A stretch of DNA of 64,000 nt from Hybos culiciformis (lineage: Eukaryota > Arthropoda > Insecta > Diptera > Hybotidae): contig OZ023275.1 in assembly GCA_964007475.1 (NCBI GenBank), forward strand, positions 13,247,829 to 13,311,828. Reading direction: 5' to 3'. A program made the translations under genes and the position numbers. Positions 26,493 to 50,102 of the stretch are shown here, piece by piece (positions within the stretch are counted from its first letter, which is position 1; every line of letters begins with the position of its first letter). The notes beneath the pieces are model-generated. The model searched no databases, was not told the DNA's origin, and saw only the letters and a program-made list of their open reading frames with translations.

Positions 26493-29400
26493 CTATAGGG
26501 AACCAGCCGGAAAACTAGTGCTACTGTTACTATGAGCCAAACTAATCATGCTACCTGATAAACTGGCTTCTTCATCTGGATAAGTTTCTTTTGATGCTTC
26601 AGCAAGGGCAAGTGCACTAAAAATATAAAATAAAAATCGTAGTAAAATGTTCAATCCTTGAATACGGACAGAAATTCCATTTCAGTTATATGTATGTACC
26701 AAGAGAACTTTGAAAAATATTGTTAATATTAGAGATTCATCAGCATTTATTGAGCATAAAGTGGAAATTAATTTAATTAAATTATTATAAAAGGTTCAGT
26801 TAAATTCAAAAAAATTTTTTTATTTGATTTTTTTACCTAAATCCCATTGCAGCGGATTCTTCGTCGAACGCCTCAATTTCTTTAGCATGTTTTTCGTGTT
26901 TGATACGAATTCTGTCAGCTCTTTCTTGATTAAACTGTTGAAGTTCAGCTTCCATCTGCAATATGACAATGATAAAGGAAATATATTTTTAAAACCAATT
27001 AAAATACAAATAACCCCTGATTGTATTTTGTAAATGTGATATGCATTTTATTAATTGCTTTAGGTGTTTTTTTGTTGTTTTTTTGCTTATTATTTTCCTT
27101 TGACATAAGTTGGCATTACTGGGTTTCTAAGCATTATGTATGAACATTTACATTTAAATTTCACATAAAAGTTATAAATTAAAAGTTATATTACCTTCAA
27201 GCAACTACTACATTTAAAAAAAACAATGAAAAAAAATTAGTGACCCCTAAAAGTTTTTTAATGGACCAATATGTACTTAATAATTCGTAAATGTATGAAA
27301 AAACTGTAGTTCCTTAATAAAATAAAAAATGTATTCTAGATGACAAACATGAGAGCTCTTTATCTCCATTTCCATGACTCGAATATAAATCTTTTTAAGA
27401 TATATTTTTAACGAATAATAATAAAAAGAACTTACTTTACTTTCCAAAATGGCTCTTCTAGTGCTTACTCTATCTTCAAGTTGTTTACGTTCTCTATCTC
27501 TTTGAGCTTGCGCTTGCATTTTGTTCTTATTTTGGTAAGCCATCAACATTTCTAGCTCGTATTGTAGTCTATCTTTCAATTGTTGACATTCAATTTCTTG
27601 GCTTTCATCCAAACGAAGGCTTTGCTTTTGTAACATATCGGCAATACTCTGTTCATACTAAAATTAAAAAAATTTATAATATTAGGAACATTTTATTTTT
27701 CTGAGCAAAAATATATTTTACCTGATCGCCCAAAAGTGTTAATTTCCGATGTTTTTCTTCTTTTAATTGTTTTATCACAGCCTTTTGTTGCTCTTTTGGT
27801 GTACTTTGTAATATTTGAGCCTTTAATGCCTTATACTGCCTAGTCTGAGTTTTACATGTCTCACGAAATTGTTTTCGAATTTGCAATTCTTTTTGCTAAA
27901 AAAAATGTAGATATTTATTTCATTAGTTTTATTAGTTATTTCTCAGTATAACAAACACCAAATCAAACTGTTAATGGAATAAGCTTTAGAGTTATTATGA
28001 ATTACAATCTAATGTAAAAATTCTACGAACATCTTATCCTCAATAAATGTACATTTATAGTTTCACTTCAATGTAAAAATTGAATGTAAAAATTGAGAAA
28101 ATTGTAGGCAGTTATTTAGCTAAGTAAAAGAGCGTAATAAATAATTAATAGGAAAATATAAATGTTTCAAAACTGGCTGATTTTTGAATCTTTGCCTTGT
28201 ATTTAATAATATTTTTGATTCTATTTAAATGTAACATAAAAAGCAGAACGTTTCTTTTTATCAAAAACATATCTACGCTAATTTGAAGTACTTATTAGAA
28301 TTATGTTAACATTACGACTTTTATTACATGTTATTAAAGGTTGGATGTAATCAAAATTAACTCCAGTTAAAGTTTCAATCTAATTTGGAAAAAATTGTTT
28401 AAATTAATTATTTTATTCTTGGAACAATTCAAAAGCATATCTGAATATATTTTCTTATGGTTTTACTATTCTTTTATCAATTTCATTTCATTTGAATTTT
28501 TTGTCATTTTTCATTCAAATATTTTATTTATATATTGGAATCGGCATCTAAAACGAACTGATTTCGCGAACTCTAAAAAAAGCAGTAATTTTCTTACCTT
28601 TAAACTTTTTGGCTGTTGACGTAATTCTAACGCGTGTTTCCTCAATAATTCTTTTTGAGCTCTAACCATATAATCATTTTGGTTTTGTAACTCAGTGTTA
28701 TGTTGCTTATTTATCTGAAAATTTAATCAAATTAAACTCTAAATATTGCCAATAAATTAAAACAAACTTACTTGGTCTTCTCTCAAATTATGAACACTTT
28801 TTTGTTGCCTGTACTCTAATTCTTGAGTTTTCTCGTGATGTTTTAATAACATAGAGTGTGCCTGCTCTAATTGTAGTTGTTTTTTACTTAATTCCTAAAA
28901 AAAAAATAAACATAAAATACAGCTCTCGGAAGAAACTAAAAGGACACAAAATTTCATGCCTGTGAATCTGCATAAGTTGAATTTAGAAAAATAAGTAACT
29001 AAACTTTTTACGGTTAATAGGTAACACCCAAAGCAATATTATCTGTGAGAATGAAGTTCCTATTTTAAAATTATAAATTGTTTGCTCTACTTATAATCAG
29101 TGAAATTTAAGAAAATAAACGAAACTACTTTGGTTTCGATTTAGTCTACTTATAAATGAACTTATAAAATGTAATGAATAAATATTTTCAGTTTGATATT
29201 ATTAATTTGAGTTCATCTTCCAAAATGATTATTAAATATAATTTTTCCACTGAAAAAAACTCTTACGTCTCTCAATAATTGATTTTCTAATTCATGCAAC
29301 ATTATCATTCGCTTTCGTTTGAATTTTCGCATTTCCAATTCAATATATTGTCTTTGAACCCGAAGTAATCGTTGTTCTTCTTGGGCTTCGGCATGCTTTA

Positions 29401-32400
29401 AATTTTCTTTTTGCGATTGCAATGTCAAATCACGTTGTCGTTTTGGTGTTGATTCATCCATAGATAATTCACGTTTCCATCTTTCTTTATTTGCTTTATA
29501 CTCTTTTTTGCGATTCATATCAAAAGCCTTACGATCACCATCTTGTTTTAATGTTATTTCCTTGTGTAGTTTCTTTTCTGCAGCTATATTTTGTTTAATT
29601 CTTCGTTCCAATTCTTGCTGATGTTTTGTCTAAAACGTACCTCCTGTATATTTATTCAAATTTTATTACAAAATATTTTATTTACCGAAAGTCGATCAAT
29701 TTCTCTTGTAAAATTATGCAAGAGAATATCATATTCTTTATCCAAACACGTTTTGTGATTTTCCATTTCAATTTTGCATTTTTCTTCTAATTTTAATAGT
29801 GCAGCTTGATGTTCACGACGCATCCTTTTGTAACCTGACATTTGTTCATGCATCTCCTCCTTGAACAAAAAGAAAATCTCTTACTAAATTGAAATAATCC
29901 ATTAGAAATAAAAATATTAAAAAATAGCTTTCCGCACTTAATCATTTACTTATAATGTATATTAGTGAAAAATTTCAATATAATATAAACGATTGATATT
30001 AATTTTAAAATCTGCACAATAAAATATTCACAAAAATATTGTGCACAAGATATTTTAACATAAGTACATAAATAATACTTAATACATTCCTTGAACTAAA
30101 TAAAATCAAATTTTATTCAATTCCAGAGATAAAAACTTTTTATTCCAATACAATATCCTTAAAAACGTACTAATTCCATAATTAAAAAAAATTATACAAT
30201 ATCTTTTCTAACCTGCATGTGTTCTTTTTGTTGTTTCGTAACAATACTAGTTGTTCTTATTGTGGCAAAATTATTAGTTCCATGTTCATTCATTGCATTA
30301 GAAAACGCAGCATGATTAGCACTGTGTTGTGGAGGTGGGCCACCACTGGCATGAATAGCCATTTGGGCTGCTTGGTTTGACAAATATGAAGGCTGTGACG
30401 GAAGAACCCCAGATGAAATATTATTTGATGAATTATTTATACACACTGGCACAACTGATGTTGAATTTGTAGGCGTAATATTATTATTCATGTTATGCAT
30501 TACATTTGGTAAAGGTGGTAAATTTCTCTGTTGCTGTTGTTGAAGGCGTGATGAAGGAATTCTTGATATAGCACCGCCACTTGCTGATAAATGATAATGG
30601 CTAGGAGGACCGTGATAGCTAATTCGATCACCTGCACCACCAACAGGATTTTGTGGTATTGAATTAGATGATGAGCTCTGAAAATATTTTCATTTTAATT
30701 TAGTGACATCATGTACCTAAAGTAGAAAATAATGAAAAGTCTGTACTACTTGACTACTGGCCGCTGAAATTCCCACCGAATGTATTGAATGTTCAGATGT
30801 AATACTATTGCTTTTGCTGCTGTCGGCACCAGCGTGTTCGTCTTGAACGTCGTCAGTGTCACCAATTGCACTTTCAGTTTCACACGAATCAATCATAAGA
30901 ATTTTTTTCATTTTTCGATAGTTCAAATTATCTAATTCTCTAACTGCAGCTTTAGTTCGGGCAATTAACTCAACTAATACATTAGAAGAACGTTGACGAG
31001 TTAAATATGCGTGAGCTAACAATTGTGTTGAATTGGGTCTATCATTTGGTGATTTTTGTAAACATGATTCAACAAAATGTCGAAATGTATCTGACCAATC
31101 ACCAGCCTAATTTAATATAATAAATGTTAGTAAAATTTAAATAAATCTATTTATATATTTTAACCTGTAATGATGGTGAATCATTTTGAGCAATATGATA
31201 AAGAGCGGACATAGCGTTCATATTAAAATAAGGCGGCTTGCGTTCGGCCAATTCAATACAAGTTATTCCTAGTGACCAAACATCTACTTTACCGTCATAT
31301 TGCCCTTCATCCATCGCTAAAATAACTTCTGGTGCCTGAAATTCAATAAAAAAAATATATTTATTTCTCTAGTGGAGCGCCGTTTCTGATTGATCATGTC
31401 AAAAATAGAAATTATCTTTTCATCAACATTTTCCTTTTTTTTTTCTAAATCACATCCCTGTACTCTTCTTTTAGTAAGAAATGTCTCGAAAAATAAAAAC
31501 TTCTGGCCGCTTAATCTGAAAGTCCACTACTACCCTCATCTTTTTATTAACAAATTTTCTACAACTTTTCGAAATTTTTAAATAATTAAAGTATATTTTA
31601 TTACGAATCTTACCATCCAATATGGTGTTCCAACAAAACTGTTCGCTGGACATTTTATAGCTGCACTACCAAAATCGGCTAGCTTAACTACACCGTTTTC
31701 TGTTAACAGAATATTACCAGCTTTTATATCACGATGAATTCTTCCTAAGCTGTGCAAATAACTCAATCCTGACAAAACACCATTGCAAATGGCTGATATT
31801 TCTTCTTCATGCAGCGGCATTTTATGTACTTCTATTATATCGGATGCAGAGCCGACACAATATTCCATTACAAGCCATGCTGTACTTTCACGCAAATAAC
31901 ATCCTTTGTATTCAATAGTGTTAGGATGATTTAATTGTCGTAAAAATCTGAAATTTAATCAACCGAATTGCATTTAATAGATCGTATTAAACTGATTAAA
32001 CCAAACTGTTGCATCCAAAGTTTGTTTGAAGATAGAGACGGTGTTTAATGGAGGAATAAAAAAACTATATGCTAATGCCCGAAATCAAGAAAAACATTTT
32101 AAAACGTGTTCAAAATTAGGTTATTTTTTTATTCATACTCTCATGGAAAAAATCTTATAAAATGAATAATTTGAATCACAAAACTCTAATCCTACCTGCG
32201 GAGTTAAAAGTGAATTACGGTCAAACGAAAAATCTTCTAGAAAATCTTAAGAGATTTACATATTTATTTATTGAATTTTATAAAAATAAAATTTAGAAAA
32301 TAATTCGCGTTAGAATTTTACCATGGTTTCTAATTTTGCAAGAAAAAATCTCGTTTCATCCATTTTTGAGCTGATATATCTAAGGCGGTAGATAGAAATA

Positions 32401-35400
32401 TTCCACGATTTTATTATTTTATTATCTATTTATATTTTATTCATTGAAAAAACATTTTCTTTAATTTATTTTTGTTGATTTTTATGACAACACCCCCAGA
32501 AATATAAATAGGGACTAATATATTCGTTTTATTCTTTTTGCTGTTCTTTTATTTTAAACATTTTAATACCCCGGTAATTTACCATTAATTTTAATTTTAT
32601 GTAAATTTTAATAAATATGAACCTACGTATAATGAGACAAGTCTAAAATTGAGTTCTACATAACTGACTCTCTATAACTGAGTTCTCTATAACTGACTTA
32701 AAAAATTAAATACCCCCAAATATTGTTTATAGTGATCACTTCATTTAAATAAACAATTTCACACGATTTATAAAACTTATAAAATACTAAATATAACAAT
32801 TTTTATCGAACTCTGAACTTTTTTTGTATTCGTAATTATTTGGAATTCCACATTTTTCCAAATTGTTTGTTTATATTTATAAAGTTTTTGTAAATTTTCA
32901 AAGCGAAGAAAATATTTCATAAACATAAATTAAGTATACTAAAAAAAAAAAAAATGTTTGTAATCCAAGTTAAATAAATTTGAATTCAAAAGAACAAGTC
33001 GAACGTACTCTTTGATGAAATGTTTTATAAAAAAAAAACCAAAGTGAACAAAAATTAAAGTGAGTCATATTATCGGAATATTGCGGCTAAAATATCAAAA
33101 ATAGATTATTAGAAACTCATATTAAGTTCGGAGAAATTTTTTTTATCTATTTTAGCTGTGATAAGGAAACATAATTCATTGTTAAGGATTAAAAGCAGGC
33201 CCATAAAAGACATAAATAATTTTCTTGTTATTAAACTTCTAATTATTTATATAATATAAACTCATAAATGGTAAAGTTTAATCTAATTGAGGCCTTAAAT
33301 ATTTTAATCTTCAGGGAATACAACCCCCCTTTTTTGCAACCTATCTAAGGCTTCGCCACAGAAAACTCTTTCTCGTGTTTTTGCACATTAGTGAAAAACA
33401 ATTAAAAAAAGTCGAAAGAATTTATAAAAAAAAATTTAAGTTTTGTCTTCGTTGAGCCCAATAAGCTAAAACATTATTGATTATTTTTCTTTTAAATTTT
33501 AGTAAATTTTGTTAATAAACATTTTCATTTTCCTTAGCAGAATTGTTTGGCAATTTATTAACCGTTTCCAATTATTATTACAGTAGGACACTAGAGTGAA
33601 ATTAATGACGTTTAGACCTCCAAAGGGAAATTTTAAATGTGATCAGCATAGTTGTAATTTTTTTTAATGATTAGACAAAACAAATATAAAGCATTAAAAT
33701 TAAATTTAATTCAAGACACTTCGCTTTCAACGGCTTAAAAAAGAAATTGTGCGGCCCCTAAATACTATTGAGAAATTATGAATTTAAAAATTGAAATCAA
33801 CGAAAGATTCACTGAATTTTTTGCCAAATAAAAGAGAAACGTATTTTTACCTGTCCAGTCACAGTAAATATTGAAAATGTATCAAATGAATTACAAATGG
33901 AAATTATAGGCCTGCAATCCAAGTCTGATTAAAAAAAAAAAGTTTGGAAAAAATGATGTTATTGAATTTTATGTAAAATACTTGAATTCAGATAAATTTG
34001 CGATGATTAGAAAATATGCATACTAAATTCTATCTTTATTTTCAATAACATTATGTTTCCGACCAATATTTTTCTTTGAAGAAGAAGCTGTTAAAACCAA
34101 AACACAGAAGCAGTTTAACAGATATTGATCTCAAAAATTCTTCGCGACTAACTATTACAAATATAGTACCAAATATTACAATGAGTAAAATTAACTATTT
34201 TGTATTGAAAATAAATATATAATGATTAATTAGCCATAGCATTTCATGCGACCCATTGATAAGCCCGAGTTGTAAAAATTTCCCGAATATCAAAAAAGAT
34301 TGCACGGAGCTGGTCTAAAGGTCTAAAGAAAAATTGACGTCGAATTGTATAAAAATAGTTTTTATTTTTTTGTGGTCCAATACCTATACAGAGGTACGAT
34401 TGTGGCTTTTTATGATGAAATTTAAAAAAAATACGTTCCTCACTTTTCGAGACGTCTTTTACCTTTAAAAATTTGTTTGATTAATAAAAATCGGTTTATT
34501 TATAAAGGAGATAAAACATTTCTACTAACAATATATTTCAATCTAAATGGCCTCTCAATAAATTTTCTAAGAAAATTATAGAAAGATTCCTGGATAGGTC
34601 GTACTATTTTTTTTAAGAAAATGTCAATAGTTATTCGAAATAATATTCTTGAAAAATAAAAAAAATTTTTAATTTAATTAAATTATAATATATAATGTAT
34701 AGTTAGTTAGTCATATTATTTTATGTAAATAGATATTCTAGCTAGTGAAAATATGAAAATATTAAGGATAGGTAGATACCTACCTAATTATTTAATTTAT
34801 CATTCTTTGTGGTATATTCATATTTGATAGGTATATACTTAGTGAAAAAAAAAGGATTACTAAGATTTAATACCTATATATATTTTTTTTAACATTTTAT
34901 CTTAAGAAAATGTTACTTTCTAGTTATGTAAATAGGTAGGTAGGTATATAAGTAAAGTAGATAGATTATTTTCCATGACAAAAATAATTATCATAAATTT
35001 GTTTCGCTTCATGATTTCTCAATCGAAATTCGATCATTGAAATAATCACACCACTTTTGATTCTGTGATTCAAATCAAAACCACACCACCACACCCCATT
35101 ATAATTCAAAAAAAAAAAAAAACAAACAAATGTTATGAAAACAAAAACATGAAACATGAAATTATTAAGAAAATAAATTTAAAAAACATAAATTATAAAA
35201 CTAAGGTAGGTAGGTAGGTCTATCTACAAAAATTTTCTAAAAGTTTTAAATTAGACCGGTAATAGAGATCTCTCATACCTGATTTCTTTCAAAATATCCT
35301 GCCATTTTTCTAAGCTCTGTTTGCCAGCATATGACATTTTCTTAATGGCGACAATCTCTTTGGTCAAATTACATCTGGCATAATAAACAGCACCAAATGA

Positions 35401-35517
35401 TCCGTGACCAATTTCTCGAAGATCTTCAAATATTTTTTCCGGATCATGTTTATTAAATAATTCTGCAATTTCGGGATCTTTAATGCTGCCTGGACGTCCA
35501 AATCCCGCTGACGGCAT
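26493..35517 (-). CDS. Tao: Tao, Ste20/GCK-VIII serine/threonine kinase
   Basis: Thousand-and-one kinase; in flies it activates Hippo signalling and regulates microtubule dynamics. Coding exons (minus): 35517-35279, 31947-31614, 31335-31165, 31106-30750, 30677-30213, 29859-29686, 29629-29267, 28894-28772, 28714-28598, 27895-27722, 27657-27436, 26955-26837, 26616-26493, giving 993 residues (human TAOK1 about 1001). The kinase domain spans about residues 30-285: glycine loop [10 protein letters not shown] at 37-46, lysine 59 in VAIKK, catalytic HRDIKAGN with Asp153, DFG at 171-173, APE at 192-194. A serine-rich linker with a glutamine run follows, then a long charged coiled coil from about residue 525 to the end. 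The C terminus [18 protein letters not shown] is typical of insect Tao. The start fits the family N terminus with a two-residue insertion before RPGS. All catalytic residues are present. Confidence 0.97.
31948..35278 (-). other. Tao intron 1
   Basis: A 3.3-kb AT-rich intron splits the kinase domain after residue 80 (phase 2). I see no transposon with clear ends and no coding exon. Short TAGGTA-type microsatellite runs occur near its upstream end (about 34920-34950 and 35201-35220). Confidence 0.7.
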
Positions 35518-35596
35518 TATTATTATTTTTTTCTTCTTATCTTATTTTTATTTTGTTGCTTTTTTTTTCTTGAAAATTCTTCAGCCCAAATTAAAT
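35518..35596 (-). other. Probable Tao 5' untranslated exon part
   Basis: Upstream of the Tao start codon a good acceptor (pyrimidine-rich, ending TTTCAG) lies just above 35596, and the 79 bases to the ATG carry stops in frame. This suggests that the leader is spliced, with a first exon further up in the 35597-38294 interval. The distal exon was not located. Confidence 0.4.
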
Positions 35597-36995
35597 CTGA
35601 AATTTTAAATAAAAAAAAAAAAATTAAATTTTATTTTTTTTTAACGGAAGGTGGGAGGGAGTGTTGTATGTAAAGCTAAATACTAGATTTTTTTTTCGAT
35701 TGGAACTGGACCTAAGAAGTTGCCAGAAAATAAAAAGAAACAACTTGATGTGATTTTGGGCGAATTTTTGAGGAAGAAAATAAGAAAAAAAAATTTTTTT
35801 TTTGATTGCTAATAAAAATTTCGGTGCGGCCAAAAAATTTTTACCAACACCACAGTAGAAATTAAAAAAAAAAAAAAAAAAGTAAAAAATTAATAATTTT
35901 TTTTTCCGGAAATCAGCAGAACCACAAAATTTCTCCCGAAGGTTTTAAAAATTTATAATTTTCTTCTTTTTTTTTAAATTAAAAAATAAAATTTTATGCT
36001 TTTAATTAACCTGAATGCAGATTTTTTTAATGTTTTTCTTTACATTTAATTCATTTTTTCAAGTTTAGTTGCAAAGAAAATTGATTTTTTTTTTTTTTGA
36101 TACTTCAGATATTTTTTTTTCTCTGCTTTTTGTCAATTTTTTTTTTCGTCGATATATTTTTTTTTTCTACCACCAGACAAAAGAAAAATACGAAATTTTT
36201 CATGAAAACAATTGAAAAATCATTATGAAAATTGAAATGAAAACTTTTTTGACTTATTAAAATAAAGTTAAATTAAAAAAAAATGTTTTTAAGAATTATA
36301 GAAATTTAAAAATTTAAAAAAAAAAATATTTTTTTCTAAATAAATTAATTAAAAGATTTTTCTTTTTCTTCTTTTCTTTTTTTAACAGGATTAGCAATGG
36401 AAGAGATTGCTATCTCTTTTCTGTAAAAGTTTTTAATTTTTTATTTTTATTGGAATTTTAGCTGTCATTTTTAATTCCAAAATCAAGGTGAATGTATGTT
36501 TTTTCGATCTTGTTTGTTTACACCCTTTCTGCACGGCAGGCAAACAAAGGCGTATAAAGCAGCTAGAAAAAGTTGAACACACTGTGAAAGGCAAATATTC
36601 TTTACACACTTCTACTTCATTGAGACTTTTGCCGAACGACGTCTTTTCCATACAAAATAAAATTTCATAATCTGATAGAAACTGAAATATTATTATAAAG
36701 AATTGTTTAAAAAACAGAAAAAAAATTCAAAGACATTTTCTTTTTTTATTTAACTTTAATATTAATATTACTTATTTAAAATTTGTTATTTTTATTTTCA
36801 TCTATATTGTTTACAAATTAGGCTGTAACATTTTTTTTAAGCCCCTCCTTCTCCTTCGTAACAGATCTTACATAATTAATGAAACATTTACTTCATTTCC
36901 GGAAAAAATTTACACTACACAAGTACTTGTCATACCTGATAAATGGAAAGAATTTGACGGTTCCGGGAAAAAAAGATAGGAGCGAACAAGGTATT

Positions 36996-37588
36996 AGTTA
37001 GATTAGGCTGACCATTCGTCCCGTTTTAAACGGGACAGTCCCTTTTTGGTTGAAATTGTCCCGGTGTCCCAACTAAAGCATTCGGGACACACATTTGTCC
37101 CGTTTTCCATTCTCTAAAATAAAAATATTATATGTTGAAAATGGCTTAATAGTTTTTTGTTAAACCACTTTTTTTTCTTTTAACGAAATTCAAAAAAAAA
37201 ATTTAAATTTGGAAAAGTCGTAGTATGCTGTGAAAATTGTTCGTAGCTTTCTAGTTTTCTAGATTTAAATTTGGTTTGATTTTGATTCATTTAAGTTTTG
37301 TTTGTTGTGCTGTGAAATTTAAAGAATATTATTTAAAAGTTTTTTAATATTTTAAAGTATGCCAAAAAGAAAGTGTGTTTTTAATGAAAATTTGAAAAAA
37401 AAATATCCGTTTATTGAAAAATCGGTATCAGATAGCGATGTCAGGTGCAACAAATGCAGGCAAGAATTTAGTGTTGGTCACGGTGGTGGTTCAGATATTG
37501 AGCAACATCTAAAATCACAAAAAGAATTCAAATTCAACGATTACTGTCCCGTTTTTCACATTTCAAATTATGGTCAGCCTAGTTAGAT
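36996..37588. mobile_element. Non-autonomous hAT-like element with BED-finger exon remnant
   Basis: Inverted ends TAGGCTGACCAT (from 37004) and ATGGTCAGCCT (to 37580) are flanked by the direct repeat AGTTAGAT (36996-37003 and 37581-37588). One base is ambiguous, so the duplication is 7 or 8 bp. Subterminal GTCCCG/CGGGAC words repeat in both orientations, as in hAT elements I remember from other animals. The interior keeps one coding stretch (37359-37586) and nothing else of a transposase, so the copy is internally deleted and about 577 bp long. Confidence 0.8.
37359..37586 (+). pseudogene. BED-type zinc-finger N terminus of a hAT transposase, truncated
   Basis: The 75-codon frame starts MPKRKCVFNENLKKKYPF and contains DVRCNKCRQEFSVGHGG followed by DIEQHLKSQKEF. 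The Cys-x2-Cys pair and the downstream His match a BED-like zinc finger, the DNA-binding domain at the start of many hAT transposases. The final zinc ligand is not obvious: the run ends QKEF where a second His is expected. The frame then runs into the terminal inverted repeat and stops there. No catalytic domain remains, so it is a relic of the element described at 36996-37588. Confidence 0.65.
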
Positions 37589-37599
37589 ACGTAACATTT

Positions 37600-38040
37600 C
37601 GAGAAACTGGAAAACTTTCTGTCTGCAAGCTGGCTTTTTTGTCTGCAAACTAGCCTTTAACACAAAGGTTAGTTATTTTTTTTCAAGAAAAGGCAGCTTA
37701 AAACCTGTACACACTTGTATTTTTTTACAGTAAAAAAACAAACGAAGTGTAAACAAACTGTTTTTTATCTTGTTTATTTTTAAATGAGTATTTCCAACCT
37801 TTTGAAAATAGAAAAAAAGCAGAAAAAGCAAGGAAAAAGCAGAAAAGTTGGCAACTATAATGTCTGCAAACTGACCTTTCTATCTGCAAACTAACTTTTT
37901 TTGTCTGGAAACTGGCCTTTCACGCAAAAGTTAGTTATTTTTTTCCGTTTTTTTATATGAGAAAGGCCTGTTCACAGGTCAGTTTTACAGGTCAGTTCCG
38001 CTCAAAGGTCAGTTTTAAGGTACAAGTGCAGATACGGTAT
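37600..38040. repeat. Block of dispersed GTCTGCAAACT and AGGTCAGTT repeats
   Basis: The word GTCTGCAAACT followed by CCTTT and TTAGTTATTTTTTT occurs in two clusters (about 37617-37685 and 37861-37943) roughly 243 bp apart. The complementary word AGGTCAGTT occurs several times at 37975-38030. This is a partly inverted repeat structure lying just upstream of PLXDC. I could not fix its ends. Confidence 0.6.
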
Positions 38041-38294
38041 TACACTAGGAATTTGGAATTCAGAATTTCAAATACTTTTCGGATGAATGTCATAAGTCTT
38101 ATGTAAACCCACTGTCATACTGTCAAATAAATTAGTTCCATTCTTCCATTAATTCAAAAAAAATCTATAATATTCCAGTTTATTTCCATAATCCGTGCTC
38201 CAGCTGTAGTGTGTCGAATAAAAATAAAAATCTTTTTAAAAAAAAAAAAATAAAGAAAAAAATATTTTAAAATAGAATTGTCAAAATATTCAAG

Positions 38295-50102
<11,808 letters not shown>

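Larger units (their letters stand above)
35597..38294. promoter_or_regulatory. Divergent intergenic region of Tao and PLXDC
   Basis: These 2.7 kb between two divergent start codons should carry both promoters. The part next to Tao (35620-36440) is dominated by long A and T runs. A hAT-like remnant lies at 36996-37588 and a block of dispersed direct and inverted short repeats at 37600-38040. The open frame 36433-36670 on both strands has no recognisable domain. Confidence 0.5.
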
